Below are positions 1 through 11,420 of a stretch of DNA of 64,000 bases, piece after piece. Within the stretch, counting starts at the first letter, position 1, and every line of letters begins with the position of its first letter. The notes beneath the pieces are model-generated. The model searched no databases. It had not been told where the DNA came from and worked only from the letters and a program-made list of their open reading frames with translations. The stretch is from Microcebus murinus. Taxonomy: Eukaryota; Chordata; Mammalia; Primates; Cheirogaleidae. The stretch spans positions 14,122,501 through 14,186,500 of the forward strand of contig NC_134113.1 of the NCBI RefSeq assembly GCF_040939455.1, read 5' to 3'. The position numbers were made by a program, and so were the translations under genes.

Positions 1-800
1 GTTGCAGCAGGCTGTTCCTGGAATTTTCTGAGCCAGCGCCCGGACTCAGGCTCTCCAAGGTGAAGGGCACTGCAGAGGCTGCCACAGAGCGCACCAGGTT
101 ATCAAGGGGGGCCCTGTTGATTCTTGGCACCAGGAGAGCAGGGCTGGGCAGCAGACCGGGATATCACAGCAGCTCAGGGGCTGCATCCCAAGCCACTGGG
201 CTGATTACTTGCCTCTGTAGGGACCAAGGTCCTCTACAACTTTGCTGAAAAATCGCTGATGTGAGATTGATTTATCAATAGAAGAAAAGGCATTCAGATT
301 TATTAATGTGTGTCCCTGGAGCCTTCAGAATGAAGACAGAGGGGAAATTGTCCATTTTTATGCTTGGGTTCAACAAAGTGTGGACAGCCACGTAGAAATA
401 CGCCTGGACAAAAAGGGTATGATCTGATGCAAATAGAGCGAGTGGGGAAACCCTGCAAGGCCTGTCCATCTAGATTCTTCTAGGCCTCTCTGAGCACGCA
501 TTCCTTCCTCTGGAGTGGGGGCCTTATGGCCTACAGTCAAGTAAGGGAGGTAAGATCCTTTCCTTATGGCCATCTTTTACACAGAATAATTTTGGGTTTT
601 ATGGCTGGCTTTGGGGGTGGGGGTAGAGTGGAGAGGTTCTGGCTTTTGTGACCCTCCTTGGGGAAGAGGGATTTGAGTTTCTAAGACTTGGGAGAGGATG
701 GGGCTGAGAGACCGGAGGACAGGAGGTCAGAGAAAAACTTTTGCTTCCCAGGCCTTCATTTCAGAGTATTGTTTTCCAAGTCCCCACACCTCCTCCCTGG
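1..800. other. Unique sequence, no feature recognised
   Basis: I see no exon, RNA gene or clear repeat here. Short ORFs are present but none has a recognisable domain or plausible splice context. It could be SYN3 upstream or first-intron sequence, since the first coding exon of that gene lies 23 kb downstream on the + strand. Confidence 0.4.
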
Positions 801-940
801 CACATGATGTTCTTGCAAGTTCTGAAGTCCCCTGAGCCTCAGTTTTCTCATCTGTAAAATGGGGTTAAGCATAGTATTTGCTCCACAGGGTTGTGTGAGA
901 ATGAGGCCATGCTGGTATTATAACTAACTCAGTGCTTAAG
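801..940 (+). repeat. MIR SINE fragment
   Basis: It contains the MIR core and tail words CTCAGTTTTCTCATCTGTAA and AATGGGGTTAAGCA, followed by the GGGTTGTGTGAGAATGAGG segment. Only the 3' part of the element is present. MIRs are ancient tRNA-derived SINEs shared by all mammals. Confidence 0.75.
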
Positions 941-2210
941 CTGTTGGTTGCATGGTGTGGGCATCATTATTTGGTTATTCAGGAGAAAAGTGCTCCCTGT
1001 CTGGAGCGGGGGTGAAGTGAGTGAGGAGCAAGGACACACTGATATCCTGAGAATCTTGTCTTTTAGCTGTGATACTTTTGGAGGCAGAGACAAAAACGCT
1101 GGCTGAAGAACCAGGAGCCCCGTGTTCTGAGTGACCTTGCACCAGTCGGTGCCCTTGTCTGTGCCCGGTCCTCCCACCAGGCAGTCACCGTGCTGGGGCC
1201 AGGAGCACCACAGTGCCTGTGTCTGTGTTATTCCACAGGCCGAGCCCCCCGTTAACTGTGTTTCTGCCAGGGCAGAGCCACGACCACCCAGGGACCCAGT
1301 GTCCTCCACGAAGTTTACCGGGCACCTGCTGTGTGTGGCCCTGGGCCGGCCACCGGGAACAGAGGGCCGAGTGGGCAGGGTCCTGGCCATCCCATGGGGG
1401 AGTTCAGTGGGAAATAAAACGCTTCCCGCTAAAAAGAAAATGCCACAGAATAATGAAGAAGCGTGTAGTTGTGGGGGCGGGAGGCGCTGGAGAGGCAGGG
1501 AAGAGCTCTGAGGAGGAGACATTGGAGGTGGGCCCGGAATGACTAGGAGGGAGCAAGGGGAGAAGCTTCCGGACAGGGGGAACAGACAGTGCGAAGGCCT
1601 GAGGATGGGCACAGGGGCGGAGCTCTGGGGACGGGCTGGCTTGTTTGAGGGAAAAGGAAAGGCCAGTTTGGATGTGGGAAATGGGGGGGCGATGGGGAGC
1701 CCCGCAGGCCGAGAAAGAAGCTTGAATCCCACCCCACGTCCAGGGGCACCACAGAACAAGGGTGGCTGCCTGGGGCCGAGGAGAGCTGCCTTTGCCCTGA
1801 TGAGAGGTCAGGAGAGGGAGGTGGCTTCCCAGGCTGTTTAGGAGGTGAGAGCTGGCGTGGGCGCAGGTCTGGAAGGTGAGAGGAAGGGAGGCCCCTAGCA
1901 GGCCCCTGCATCTCTACTTAAACACTGGGTGGCCCGTTTCCCGTTTCCCGAGACAGGAGGGTGGGAAGGAGCAGTTTGCAGTGGGGGCGGCGGGACATTG
2001 GAGTTCGGTGCCTTCTCTGCTTTCCGGAGCGAACTTGCTGAATTCCTCATCAGGGCAGCACCTGGCCTCCAGCAGCACCTGGCTGGCCATCTGCCCTGCC
2101 GTCGGCCGTGGGTGGGGCGTGGGCAGCTGAAGGGGATGAGGTCGAGTGCTGCAGCATTGCCCCCGGTGCCCCCGGTGACGTGTTCTCTGTGTTCGTGTCC
2201 CTCTGCCTCT
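941..2210. other. GC-rich unique sequence, no gene supported
   Basis: GC-rich, with overlapping open frames on both strands that have low-complexity Pro/Ser/Gly composition. None looks like a protein family. Nothing else recognised. Confidence 0.4.
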
Positions 2211-2246
2211 CCTCCTCCCTCCCTCCCTCCCTCCCTCCCTCCCTCC
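2211..2246. repeat. (CCCT)n microsatellite
   Basis: About eight tandem copies of CCCT, a polypyrimidine tract on the + strand. The length is probably variable between individuals. Confidence 0.9.
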
Positions 2247-2960
2247 GTCATCTTTGTTTTTCTGTGTGTCCCTCTCACCTGTCAGTAGCTTCTCCGGGTG
2301 TTCCAGGTGACTGATGTGTCCTCCTCATTTCGGCCCCTTCCTTTGCACTCTCGTGCACGTCGCAGGCCTGAGCGAGCCTTCCAGAATTCCCCTTTGTTGC
2401 TAGGAAGAGGGTTGCTCATTTGGCACCATGTGTCTTCTCACCTGGCAGAAGGAAACGGCCCATGGGCTCAGGTCCGGTCCCCACACCTTGGCAACAAGGC
2501 GTCTCTTGTTGACTTTGGTGCCTGGCTCTGCCTGCTGCCGTCCCCCACTCACTGAGTCTGCAGGCACACTCGCTCCGTAGCTTTCCCCCAGGCCTGCAGT
2601 GACCGGCAAAGTGAGCTGCTCTGTGTTCGCTTCACTTCGTCGTCGTTGGTGGGCGAGGAGCAATCAGGGAAGCCTTCTTAGAGGAGGTGATGAGCTGAGG
2701 AGGATGAGTCAAAAATAACCAGTGGCAGTAAGTAGGGATAGGTAGGCAGGAGCACGCCAGCAGCGGGCACAGAGATGTGAAGCCATTGCATGAGGGTCGG
2801 GGCACGGGGAATGGAGAACTCTAAGTACCTGTGTAAAACTGAGCTGAGTGTGAGGCCCCAGAAGCCAGATTCCAGCCTCGCAGAGACCCGAGGCTCCAAG
2901 ACGTGATGGAAAACCCAGGAGCCCCGGCCTCAGGCAGGCCTGGGTTTGATCCCTAGTGCT
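2247..2960. other. Unique sequence, no feature recognised
   Basis: No exon, RNA gene or repeat family that I can name. Short open frames on both strands are unsupported. Confidence 0.4.
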
Positions 2961-3180
2961 CTGGAGGGGCAGTGCTGCTTAGGGGTTGGGACTGTGACCA
3001 CCAGAGCCAGGTCGCCTGGGTTCGAGTCGCAGCTCCGTCAGTTGTTAGTGGTGTGACACTGGGCTCGGTGTCCACGTCTGTGAAGTGGGAGTGATAATAG
3101 CACTCTTAGCTCATAAGGCTGGAAGAAGGATGGCACGAGTCCAGGTGTCAGAGCAGTGCCTGGCAGAGCTGTAATTATCG
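2961..3180 (+). repeat. MIR SINE, nearly complete
   Basis: It runs from a tRNA-like head (GGGACTGTGACCACCAGAGCC, then CGCCTGGGTTCGAGTC carrying a B-box-like GGTTCGAGTC) through the core to the tail CAGAGCAGTGCCTGGCA. It is strongly diverged, as expected for this age. Confidence 0.8.
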
Positions 3181-3345
3181 CACACCAGTTGAGTGACCAT
3201 AAATAAATTACTTGCCATCTTTGGACCTCAGTGTGCTCATCTGTAAAATGGGGGTGATAGCACTTACTGGCCAGGGTTGTGGATGTCTAGGGATGGTCTG
3301 ACCCTGGGCAGTACCTGGTTCTTACAAGAGGCTCAGTGAATGGTG
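3181..3345 (+). repeat. MIR SINE fragment
   Basis: A second MIR core in the same orientation, directly after the previous one: TTGGACCTCAGTGTGCTCAT, then CTGTAAAATGGGGGTGATAG, ending in GGCTCAGTGAATGGTGA. This is a separate insertion or a local duplication. Confidence 0.75.
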
Positions 3346-3845
3346 ACCGCCCTGCCCCCATCACCATCACCATCATGGCTCTTATCATACTTCCAAGGGC
3401 TGTCATGGCCCCTAACTCCTGCTTCCCCCTCCCTCTGCCCAGCAAGCATCACTGGCCATCCAGCCTAGGGACCAGAAGTTACATGCTGTCCATCTGGGCC
3501 CCTGTCTGCCCTTTGCTAGCTGCGCTGGTAGCTGCGTGCTCAGCCTTCCCCGGAGTCGCACGCAAGCCCAGCAGCATGGGCTTCTCCTAAGCCGGTGCAC
3601 ATTAGCATTCCACACGTGGCTTCCGGCTGGGTGCTGAGAAGGAAGGAGCTGAGATAAGCCCAGGGAAATCCTGAGGCCGTTCCACTCTCTGCTGCCTCCT
3701 CTTAATGTATAATTTATGTCCTCCTGTGGTCCCCGCTGGCGGTGGGGCTGGAGCCCGCGTGCTGGAGAGGAAAGGGCAGGCGCCTGGGCACACCGGCCGG
3801 GTTCCCTCTCTGCTCTGTCCGTGTCCGCTCTCATCTTCCCTGTGT
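3346..3845. other. Unique sequence with a short CAC/CAT run
   Basis: A short trinucleotide-like run TCACCATCACCATCATGG lies near 3360. I recognise nothing else. Confidence 0.4.
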
Positions 3846-4050
3846 CTTGGGAAGGCAACATCGTGTAGTTAAAGCCAAACCCAGTCCCAGACTGCCTGGG
3901 TTTGAATCCCAGCCCCACCACTTAACGATACGTATAGCCATGGGGAAGGCACTTCATCTCCCTGGGCCTCAGTTTCCAGATCTGTCAAATGGAAATAGTT
4001 TATAACTCATAAAGTTGTTAGGAGGATTAAATGAACCAACGTCAGATAAA
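3846..4050 (+). repeat. MIR SINE, long copy
   Basis: Contains GCCTGGGTTTGAATCCCAGC (B-box region), CCACCACTTAACGATACG, GGCCTCAGTTTCCAGATCTG and AGTTGTTAGGAGGATTAAAT in the expected MIR order. Confidence 0.85.
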
Positions 4051-4109
4051 ATTCACTTCTCTTGTCTCTTCATTCGTACGTACAATGATATTGTTGAATT
4101 AGATCCTTA

Positions 4110-4380
4110 GAAGATTGTGCTTCTGCCACTGACCTGCTGTGTGATCTTGGATAAGTAGCTTAACCCCTCTGAGGTTTTCATTTTACTTGCTTCAAGGAAA
4201 TGATAATACCTTCATGACATGTTCTAATTAATATCTGGATTGGAAAATATATAACATATCCGAGACATGTATATCAAAGATACATATCTCATACACATAT
4301 ATGTTATCTATATGTGTGTGATCTGTATGTCACAGTGTGTGGCACTTTACAGATCCTCCATAAATGGCAGTAATTAATCT
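4110..4380 (+). repeat. MIR SINE with internal A/T-rich insertion
   Basis: The MIR core (CTGCTGTGTGATCTTGGATA, then CCCCTCTGAGG) is followed by about 110 bases of A/T-rich TATATCT/ATACACATATA sequence. A MIR-like tail (GGCACTTTACAGATCCTCCA, then TAAATGGCAG) follows. The middle looks like simple-sequence growth inside the element. Confidence 0.65.
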
Positions 4381-5330
4381 GACATTGGAGACACTACAGA
4401 AGGGACTTCTATATTCAGTAAGGAATCATATCAACTCTCAAATCTGTTTCAGATTCAAAATTAGTCCCAGAAAAAGCAGGTCTGGTTTAATGGAGGAATG
4501 GAAGAATCAGGAAGGAGGAACAGAAAGAAGGGAGCAAAGTATTAGTTGGAGGGAAGAAGGAAGGAAGGAAAGCACCAATTCCTTTACTGAGAAGGAAACT
4601 CCTTCCAAGTGCCTTTTTCAAATGGGATAAACACAAAAAAGATGGAGTTGGTGCAGCATACAAAAGCCAGGTTTTGCAACAAAAGGAGGACACAGATGCC
4701 GTCTGGGTTTTCTTTGGCAGGGACTGAGGGAGCCCTGGTTCTGGAAGTGGCCAGGGCGTGGGCGCCCGGCAGGTGGGCACGGTAGCCAGAGCTCTCTGGG
4801 TCTCAGATGCCCTCCCAGGAGCCGGGGAGCCGAGCCTCCCAGAGGCGACAGGACGCCAGTCAAGGACTGAGATCACTCAGAGACTGGAGTCCGAGGTCTC
4901 GCTGGATTACTGGGAGCTGCTGCCACAGAGAGCCCAGCGCATCAAAGCACAGAGAGGAACCCAGGCCAGGTCAACCCTTGGGCCACTCGGAGGTTTTATT
5001 TGTGGGGTAATAGGGAGGAGCATTTTGACCCAAGGATCATACAAGAACCTGGAGTACCTTTGGACACCAGGCTCTGATCTGACTTGTAAAATGGTGACAT
5101 GGGGTGCCCCAGAGCCCCAAGCGAGTTGCTCATCAATCCTTTCAAACAGTATCAACTCGAAGTTCTCAGGAAATAGAGAAAGCCTCCATTGATTGATTCG
5201 TTCTATTATTTACTGAGGGCCTATAAGCTCCTATGGATGCAGAGCTGAAATACATTTCCCACCCTCAGTGAGCCTGAGATCTAGACCAGCAATGGCTCTC
5301 AGGAGCCACCCCTATGGTGACACCAACTCC
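4381..5330. other. Unique sequence with a purine-rich GGAA tract
   Basis: 4490-4590 is strongly purine-rich with GAAGGAAGGAAGGAAAG. The remainder is unique, with no exon or RNA recognised. Confidence 0.4.
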
Positions 5331-5740
5331 CGATGGCATGAACGATCAGCATTTGTTTTGCTCGTTAGCTGAGATTAGCTGGGAGTTGACTGATCTTGGC
5401 TGGGCCTGTTAGGTAGCTCTAGGTGCAGCCAGAGTCTGGGGCTCTTCTGCGTGTCCCTCCTCCTTGCATCCGTGGGCCAGCCCGGGCGTGTTCTTCTCAC
5501 GGTGATGGCAGCGGTGCAAGAGGGCAAGTAGAAACATGTGATGTCTCTTTAGCCTGTGGTTCAAAACTGGTGCCCTAGTGGGTCTAACCTGATTAGTCAA
5601 AACCTGTCACATGACCAGGCCCAAAGTCAGTGGGTAGGACAGTCACCACCTAGTTGTAGAAGACCTGCCAAGTCACGTGGCCAATCGTGTACCTCCTGGG
5701 AGGGTGACGAATTGTGGCTAATATTTCAAGCTACAAATTA
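5331..5740. repeat. Probable old interspersed repeat, family not named
   Basis: The text GTCACATGACCAGGCCCAAAG and the CATGTGATGTCTC neighbourhood resemble degenerate LTR or DNA-transposon relics that are common in mammals. I cannot match a consensus with confidence, and the edges are guesses. Confidence 0.25.
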
Positions 5741-6235
5741 CTCATCCAAATATAGGCATATTTATTTATTGATAAATCATGAATGCTGTGAAAGTTGCAG
5801 ATATCAGGATATCGGCACTTTTGTCAGACCTAGACAAAATAGGGCCAGGAAGGAGAAGAGGCTCATGCTTACATGTCTGAGATAGGACTGTTTCCAAGGA
5901 CTTTCTAAAAACCAATTCACATCCTTCATGCATCTCCTGCTTTGTTTGATAAGGCTTATCACTACATACGCTTTAGAACTGCACTAATTCAGATAAGATG
6001 ATCTCAGAAGAACATGTACCCAGAAATGGCATCTCCACCAATGATCTGACAATAACTCTGGCTTTGAACCTCTGGAACCAATGAACTCTGTTTCTAAGCG
6101 GCTTATGTAAATCTCATTTTGCTAATAAAAGACCCCCTTTATCCTTTCCTCACCAGACGCACTGGTGGCTTGCCATTGCGTGCATTCTGGATAATAATCT
6201 TTATTTCTATTCACTAGTAAATCGAATGTATTTAG
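5741..6235 (+). repeat. Possible endogenous-retrovirus solo LTR
   Basis: Near the right end there is a polyadenylation hexamer (AATAAA at about 6123-6128, in GCTAATAAAAGACCC). A CT-rich stretch and GGTGGCTTGCCATTGCGTGC follow, a layout typical of the R/U5 end of gammaretrovirus-like LTRs. No internal gag, pol or env remains are visible, so if it is an LTR it is a solo copy. Boundaries and family are uncertain. Confidence 0.35.
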
Positions 6236-7060
6236 AGTTAATATTCTCTGGGTTTATTTTTTTAAGTTGTAAATACTTTACTAATATATTATGCCCATAA
6301 AATGTCCATGCAAAAAAGAAATGTAGGGGTGAGATCCAAAATCGAGATGAAAGTTCTAACCATTTTTTCCTGAGCTCCAGCGTGCCCCTAGGGAGTGAGC
6401 TTCCCATTTTGGAGACTCTGGTCTGGAGAAATGTTTCCCGCAAGGTGGTGCACATGCCAATGGCAGCGAATCATTCGGGTCACTGGGAGAGCTTGTTCAC
6501 GTGCAGACTTCAGGCCACTTTCGCAGCCTGGGCAATCAGAGCCTCTGAGGGTGAAGCCTGGGAATTCGTTAGAAAACTCCTCGGGTGATATGGGTGCATG
6601 TTAGAGTTTGAGATTCGTAAATCAACAAAGCGATAGGCCTATAATGGAAAGAAACTCAAGAGTGGTCTCTGAGAACACTGGGCCCCACGCCCCCATACTG
6701 GCCCTGGAGGGTGTGGGGTGGTCAGGAAGCCCATCATGAATGGGTGAGGAGGTGGATTCTGAGGATGAGCGAGACTTAACCGTGCCGTGAAGAAGGAGGC
6801 TGTGCCACACAGAGGCTGTCCCCTGCATGAATTGCTGTCATTGAGAGGGCTGCTGTGTTCGGGGATCGTGTGAGATGTGTGCACCTCAGGAGAGGATCTT
6901 GCCAGAGGGGCCAGCATTCTGGACGACCACCAAGGTAGGCACCTCTCTGGCCCCAGTGTAGGATGAGAACGTCCAGAAATAGTGTTGTGAAATATACCAG
7001 AATAAATGTATGATTTATTTTATTTTACAGTGAGTGAACATTGCTAAAAATCACTGTAAT
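6236..7060. other. Unique sequence, no feature recognised
   Basis: No exon, RNA gene or nameable repeat seen. Short open frames are unsupported. Confidence 0.4.
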
Positions 7061-7357
7061 TTATTTATTTATTTTTTGAGACAGAGTCTCACTCTGTTGC
7101 TCAGGCTAGAGTGCCATGGCATCAGCCTAGCTCACAGCAACCTCAAACTCCTGGGCTTAAGTGAGCCTCCTGTCTCAGCCTCCCAAGTAGCTGGGACAAC
7201 AGGCATGTGCCACCATGCCTGACTAATTTTTCTATTTTTAGTGGAGACGGGATCTCGCTCTTGCTCAGGCTGGTCTCGAATTCCTGACCTCAAGTGACAC
7301 TCTTTGCGTTGGCCTTCCATAGTGCTAGGATTACAGGCATGAGCCACTCCGCCTGGC
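7061..7357 (-). repeat. Alu SINE (strepsirrhine type)
   Basis: On the + strand a T-rich tail leads into GAGACAGAGTCTCACTCTG, the right arm ending near CTGGGACAACAGGCATGTGC, the arm junction CTAATTTTTCTATTTTTAGT, and the left-arm start GAGCCACTCCGCCTGGC. So the element is on the minus strand. Imperfect target-site copies TGTAATTTATTT (about 7055) and TGTAACTTATTT (about 7359) flank it. Confidence 0.95.
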
Positions 7358-8094
7358 TTGTAACTTATTTTGAATTGCCTCTCATGAGCAGTAACCACAG
7401 AGGGGCCCAAGGTGGCCACTGAGCTCCAGACCTCAGCTTATCAGGGGCCTCCATTTAGATTTTCGACATGACCTTCAGTTGGAGGTGTCAATAAGTCAGA
7501 TGCAAGCTGGCGTGATTCTTAGATAACTCAGAGCTTGGGCTCCAGTCCTGGCTGGCGCTGCCTGCAGGGCTCTATAAATTGTAAATAAATCCTGTGATTA
7601 TTTTGTGAACAACTCAGTTACAGTTGCCTCATAATCATAGGAGGTTAAATGCTTTAATTTGCTAAATATAAATGATCATTTCCATTTTTTTTTGGACCCT
7701 GGGTTGGCATTTCTACACTTCACTGCCTGTGTTCATCAATACATTGATTATATGTTGTCTCCATGAATTTTTAAACCTTCTGCTCATGCGGAAAGGATTT
7801 TAGGAACTGTTAGTTACCCAAATGCTGGTTCCTGATGAGGGAAGAAAAAAAATTCTTTTAGCACTCATTGAGCAGAAGACGGAATGAGGGAGGATTCATG
7901 AGTTTCAATGTGTTTACACAGAAGGGTACTAAAATACGAACTCAGATATCTCTTTGCATTAGTCCAGTTTTGGTTCAACTTAACTTTATGTGTCAGGCGC
8001 TGGGACAGCTGCTATCTTTTGTGTAATCACACATTGAGTCTTCCCAAATACTAAGTGAGGATACTTTAATTTCATTCCTGTTATTTTAAGCAGG
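7358..8094. other. Unique, A/T-rich sequence
   Basis: No gene or confident repeat. Some stretches near 7560-7680 are A/T-rich. Confidence 0.4.
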
Positions 8095-8465
8095 TTCACT
8101 CAACAAGTATTTATTGAGCCCCTGCTACGTGCCAGCCCCTCCTGCTGTTCTAGGTGCTCGGGATGCATCGGTGAACAGATCAGACAGCGGTCCCGGCTCT
8201 TGAGGAGCTTACATTCTATGCAGAAAATGAACAATAAACAAAAAAAATAATAAGTTACAGTACTTAGTTTATAGAAGGTGATGTATGCTATGGAAAACAG
8301 AATTGGGGGAATAGCATCAGAGAGAACTAAAGTACCAGCAGGTGGCAGCCACAGGGAGGTCTCCCTGAGAAGGTGACATTTGAGCAAGACCAGAAGGCGG
8401 TGAGGGGTGAGCCATGCAGGTGCCTGTGGGAAGAGTTCCAGGTGAAGGAACAGCCCGAGCAAAGG
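8095..8465 (-). repeat. L2 LINE 3' end
   Basis: On the + strand it reads as the reverse complement of the L2 3' end: CTCAACAAGTATTTATTGAG, TGCTGTTCTAGGTGCTCGGG, GGAGCTTACATTCTATGCAG, and GAGAAGGTGACATTTGAGCA. A CTCF-like motif lies inside it at 8335-8349. Confidence 0.85.
8335..8349 (+). promoter_or_regulatory. CTCF-like motif inside the L2 copy
   Basis: CCAGCAGGTGGCAGC fits the CTCF core CCASYAGRKGGCRSY at all 15 positions. Occupancy cannot be told from sequence. Confidence 0.45.
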
Positions 8466-8634
8466 CAGCTGGTGCACAGGAAGTTCAAGCACTGGAATTC
8501 ATCTTCTTCCCTTATTTTCTAGGAAAAGTGCCAGGCCTTGTATATTCCTTACCTAGTGTGCCATTGTAGGAGATCCAAGTGTCAGTGTAAAACACTGTGC
8601 TGTTGACCTTCGCAGAGCACTGGAAAGATTCAAA

Positions 8635-8762
8635 AGCAATTTCATGGGGGTGATGGAGCTGCTCTGTATCTTGGTGGTGGTTATGTGAGTGTGTTAAAAA
8701 CCCATAGAACTGTATACCCCAAAGTCCATGTTATTCTATGTTAACTTAAAAAATAATTTTGA
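8635..8762 (+). repeat. Ancient L1 (L1M-type) 3' tail
   Basis: GGGGGTGATGGAGCTGCTCT, GTATCTTGGTGGTGGTTATG, and AACTGTATACCCCAAAG are typical of the last 130 bases of L1M-class elements. Only the tail remains. Confidence 0.6.
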
Positions 8763-8796
8763 AAAGCCCCTTAGTGCATTTTATTTTGGTCTGCTC

Positions 8797-8807
8797 AAAG
8801 ACCTGTG
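8797..8807. repeat. Target-site duplication, left copy
   Basis: AAAGACCTGTG here is repeated exactly at 9165-9175 on the other side of the Alu, showing LINE-1-driven insertion. Confidence 0.9.
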
Positions 8808-8810
8808 AGG

Positions 8811-9167
8811 GGCCCGGCGTGGTGGCTCACATCTGTAATCTTAGCACTTTGGGAGGCCGAGGAGGGAGGATTGCTCGAGGTCAGGAGTTCGAAACCAGCC
8901 TGAGCAAGAGTGAGACCCTGTCTCTACTAAAAATAGAAAGAAATTAATTGACCAACTAAAAAAAAAATATATATATATATATACACAAAAAACTAGCCGG
9001 GCATGGTGGTGCATGCCTGTAGTCCCAGCTACTCGGGAGGCTGAGGCAGTAGGGTCGCTTGAACCCAGGAGTTTGAGGTTGCTGTGAGCTAGGCTGATGC
9101 CATGGCACTCACTCTAGCCTAGGTAACAAAGTGAGACTCTATCTCAAAAAAAAAAAAAAAAAAAAAA
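8811..9167 (+). repeat. Alu SINE (lemur type), complete dimer
   Basis: It begins GGCCCGGCGTGGTGGCTCAC and ends in a long poly(A). Between the arms is an A/T-rich linker with AAATTAATTGACCAACTA followed by a (TA)n run, the strepsirrhine form. RNA polymerase III A-box and B-box regions (GTGGCTCAC; GTTCGAAACC) are recognisable. An 11-base perfect target-site duplication flanks it, so it is fairly young. Confidence 0.97.
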
Positions 9168-9394
9168 GACCTGTGTGGTAGGCAGGGCAGGGTGTTACTT
9201 ATCCCTACTTTGCAGATGAAGAACCTGTGGCTACTCAGCTGCAAGAGCAGAGCTGGATCTCAGAGTCAGATCCATTCCAAAGCTTGTTCACATAAAAATA
9301 CTGTATTCTCTGCCACATTGCCTCCCAAACCAAAGTACCCACACTGTCAGACCTTCTGGCAATGGGAAACACACTGTCTAAAAAAAATCAGAGT

Positions 9395-9600
9395 AATAAC
9401 AACAGCTGACACAGATTGTTTACTATGTGCCACACTGTTCTAGATACTTTAAGATGTAGGAACCCTATGCAGTAGGTACTATTATACCCATTTTACAGAT
9501 GAGGGAACTGAGGCATAGAGAGATTAAGTAGCTTTCCTGGGGCCTTGTAGGTGGAACCCAGGCAGTCTGGTCCCAGGGTCCATGAGCTTAATCTTCAGGC
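9395..9600 (-). repeat. MIR SINE
   Basis: Reverse-complement MIR: TTTACTATGTGCCACACTG, ATACCCATTTTACAGATGAG, GGAACTGAGGCATAGAGAGA, and GGAACCCAGGCAGTCTGGTC in order. Confidence 0.85.
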
Positions 9601-10534
9601 TTACTCCCTCTGTCTAGCTGTGTCCAACACCAAAATGCTGGGGCTATGGTGCTCCCCAGCCTGGGTTTGGGAGGGGGCTTGCACTTGAAGAGTCCCTTTT
9701 ATGGAGGACTCCAGTACAAAGTAGATATAGGGTGGAATTTTTAAGCCTTTTGTATGACCAAATCTTGCAAAAGAAATCTCTCCCCTTTTGCCTGTCATGG
9801 TGCCCAAACTTCAACCATTAGAGTCATCTTGCTGAGTTTTGAAGATGAGTAAGAGGGTTGCTTTAAAGCTTTATACCTTATGCTTGCACCTTTGGAAGAA
9901 TTGTTTTAACAGATGTGATTGCATCAACATTGTAGGTCCTCTGGGCTGGGTATCTGGACCTGGCCTCCTGTTCAGACACCCTCTCTTGTACTTGAATTCT
10001 CCATCTCTTAAGTTTTGGGTCTTCGCTGAGTTTGAGCCTCCAATGACAAGGTTCTGCTAGAGGTCTTACCTTGAGGGGAGGTGTTAAGAGGGGCCATAAG
10101 TGAGGAAGATGGATTTGCAAAGAGGTATAGGATCCATGGACAGACCTCACAACCTTCTCAGTGTTCTTAGGATTGGGAGCAGGCATGTTTCCATGATGAG
10201 CTGCTCAAACAGATTTCATAGAATACTTCTCTAGAAAAGGGGGTTAAATCTGAGGGTGTTTGATTAAGTGCTGTAGGGCCCAGACTAGGGGACCTCTATG
10301 TTTTCACGGAGTCTCTGAGCACTGGTGACTAACTGGCGGTTGAAGCCAGGACTAACAATTCTGCATCCTGGTGATGTTGCAAAGATTCCACTCCTAACAA
10401 TGACATTGTATTATTATTATTACTTGTATAATTGTTGATTGTTTCAAAAGCACTCGTGTGTATTCTTTCATTTGATCTTCCCAATAGCCTCAAGTGGGTC
10501 GATAGGAATAAACTATGGTCATGAATAATGCTGT
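9601..10534. other. Mostly unique sequence
   Basis: No gene supported. 10440-10530 has faint MIR-like words (TTCATTTGATCTTCCCAATA) that may belong to a degraded copy preceding the clear one. Confidence 0.35.
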
Positions 10535-10775
10535 AGTTAGTATGTAGAGTGCATGGCATGCCAGGCACTGCACTGTGTTACATCTGTCATCTCATTCAGT
10601 GCTCACATCAATTTGTAAAGTAGCCATTACTTTTTACAGATGAGGAAACTGACTGAGGTACAGAGGTTGAATAAGTTGCCCCAACTCTCCCAGCTCTTTG
10701 CATTAGTGAGTGGCAGACCTGGCATTGGAAGCATAGTCTGTCTGCCTTTGAAGTCTGTGCTCTCAGCTCCTAAGT
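10535..10775 (-). repeat. MIR SINE
   Basis: GCCAGGCACTGCACTGTG, ATCTCATTCAGTGCTCACA, TTTTTACAGATGAGGAAACT and AGTGGCAGACCTGGCATTGG follow the reverse-complement MIR order. Confidence 0.85.
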
Positions 10776-11420
10776 TTCATTGCCCCCTCCCAGGGGTCAG
10801 CCAAGCAGTGAGTAAGAAGGGAATGCAGTGCAGGTGGGTGTTCCATGCAGAGGGAAAAGCATATGAAGGACATGGATGTTTGGAAGCACATGGCTCATTG
10901 GAAGAGTTCCATCTTGCCTGGCCAAAGTGGTAAGGAAAACACTGAAGAAGATGGCAATGACCAAACCCTGAAGGTCTTTCTGGGTGAAGGTGTGTCCTTT
11001 ATCCTCAGGGTATGCGGGAAGCCGTGAGGGGCCTTCCGTATGGTCAAGGTTGCTGTCTAGAAAGCTCTCTCTGGCTGCCCTGTGGGAAGTTGATGGAATA
11101 GCTGCGACTGGAGGCAGGGAGGCTATTGCAATAGGCACGAGGAGAGATGTTTGGCAGCAGGTGGACCAAGACTATTTAAAAAAATGACGGAGGGGAGGGG
11201 ATGAGGTTGAAGATGTTTTGGGGAGACAGAAGTGACAGGACCTGGTGACGGAGTGGCTGAACCCCATGAGGTGGAGGAGGAGTGAAGGGTGAGACTCAGG
11301 TTTATGGCCTGAGTGAGCAGATAGGAGTGAGGTCTCAGAAGTGGGGGGCCCAGGTGCATACACTCATCTGAGGGTGAGCAAGGAAACGAATCTGGGGTGA
11401 CTGTGAGACATCGGGCACAG
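10776..11420. repeat. Probable ancient repeat, family not named
   Basis: CTCTCTCTGGCTGCCCTGTG, GGAGGCTATTGCAATAGGC, GACAGGACCTGGTGACGGAG and GACTCAGGTTTATGGCCTGA match words I associate with a widespread old mammalian interspersed repeat. I cannot recall its family with confidence. Confidence 0.35.

Noticed and set aside
929..1759. 276-codon minus-strand frame
   Set aside because: Low-complexity Pro/Ser composition in GC-rich DNA, overlapping frames on the other strand, no domain and no splice context.
8797..9175. Novel SINE family at 8.8 kb
   Set aside because: It is a standard 7SL-derived Alu dimer with the strepsirrhine linker.
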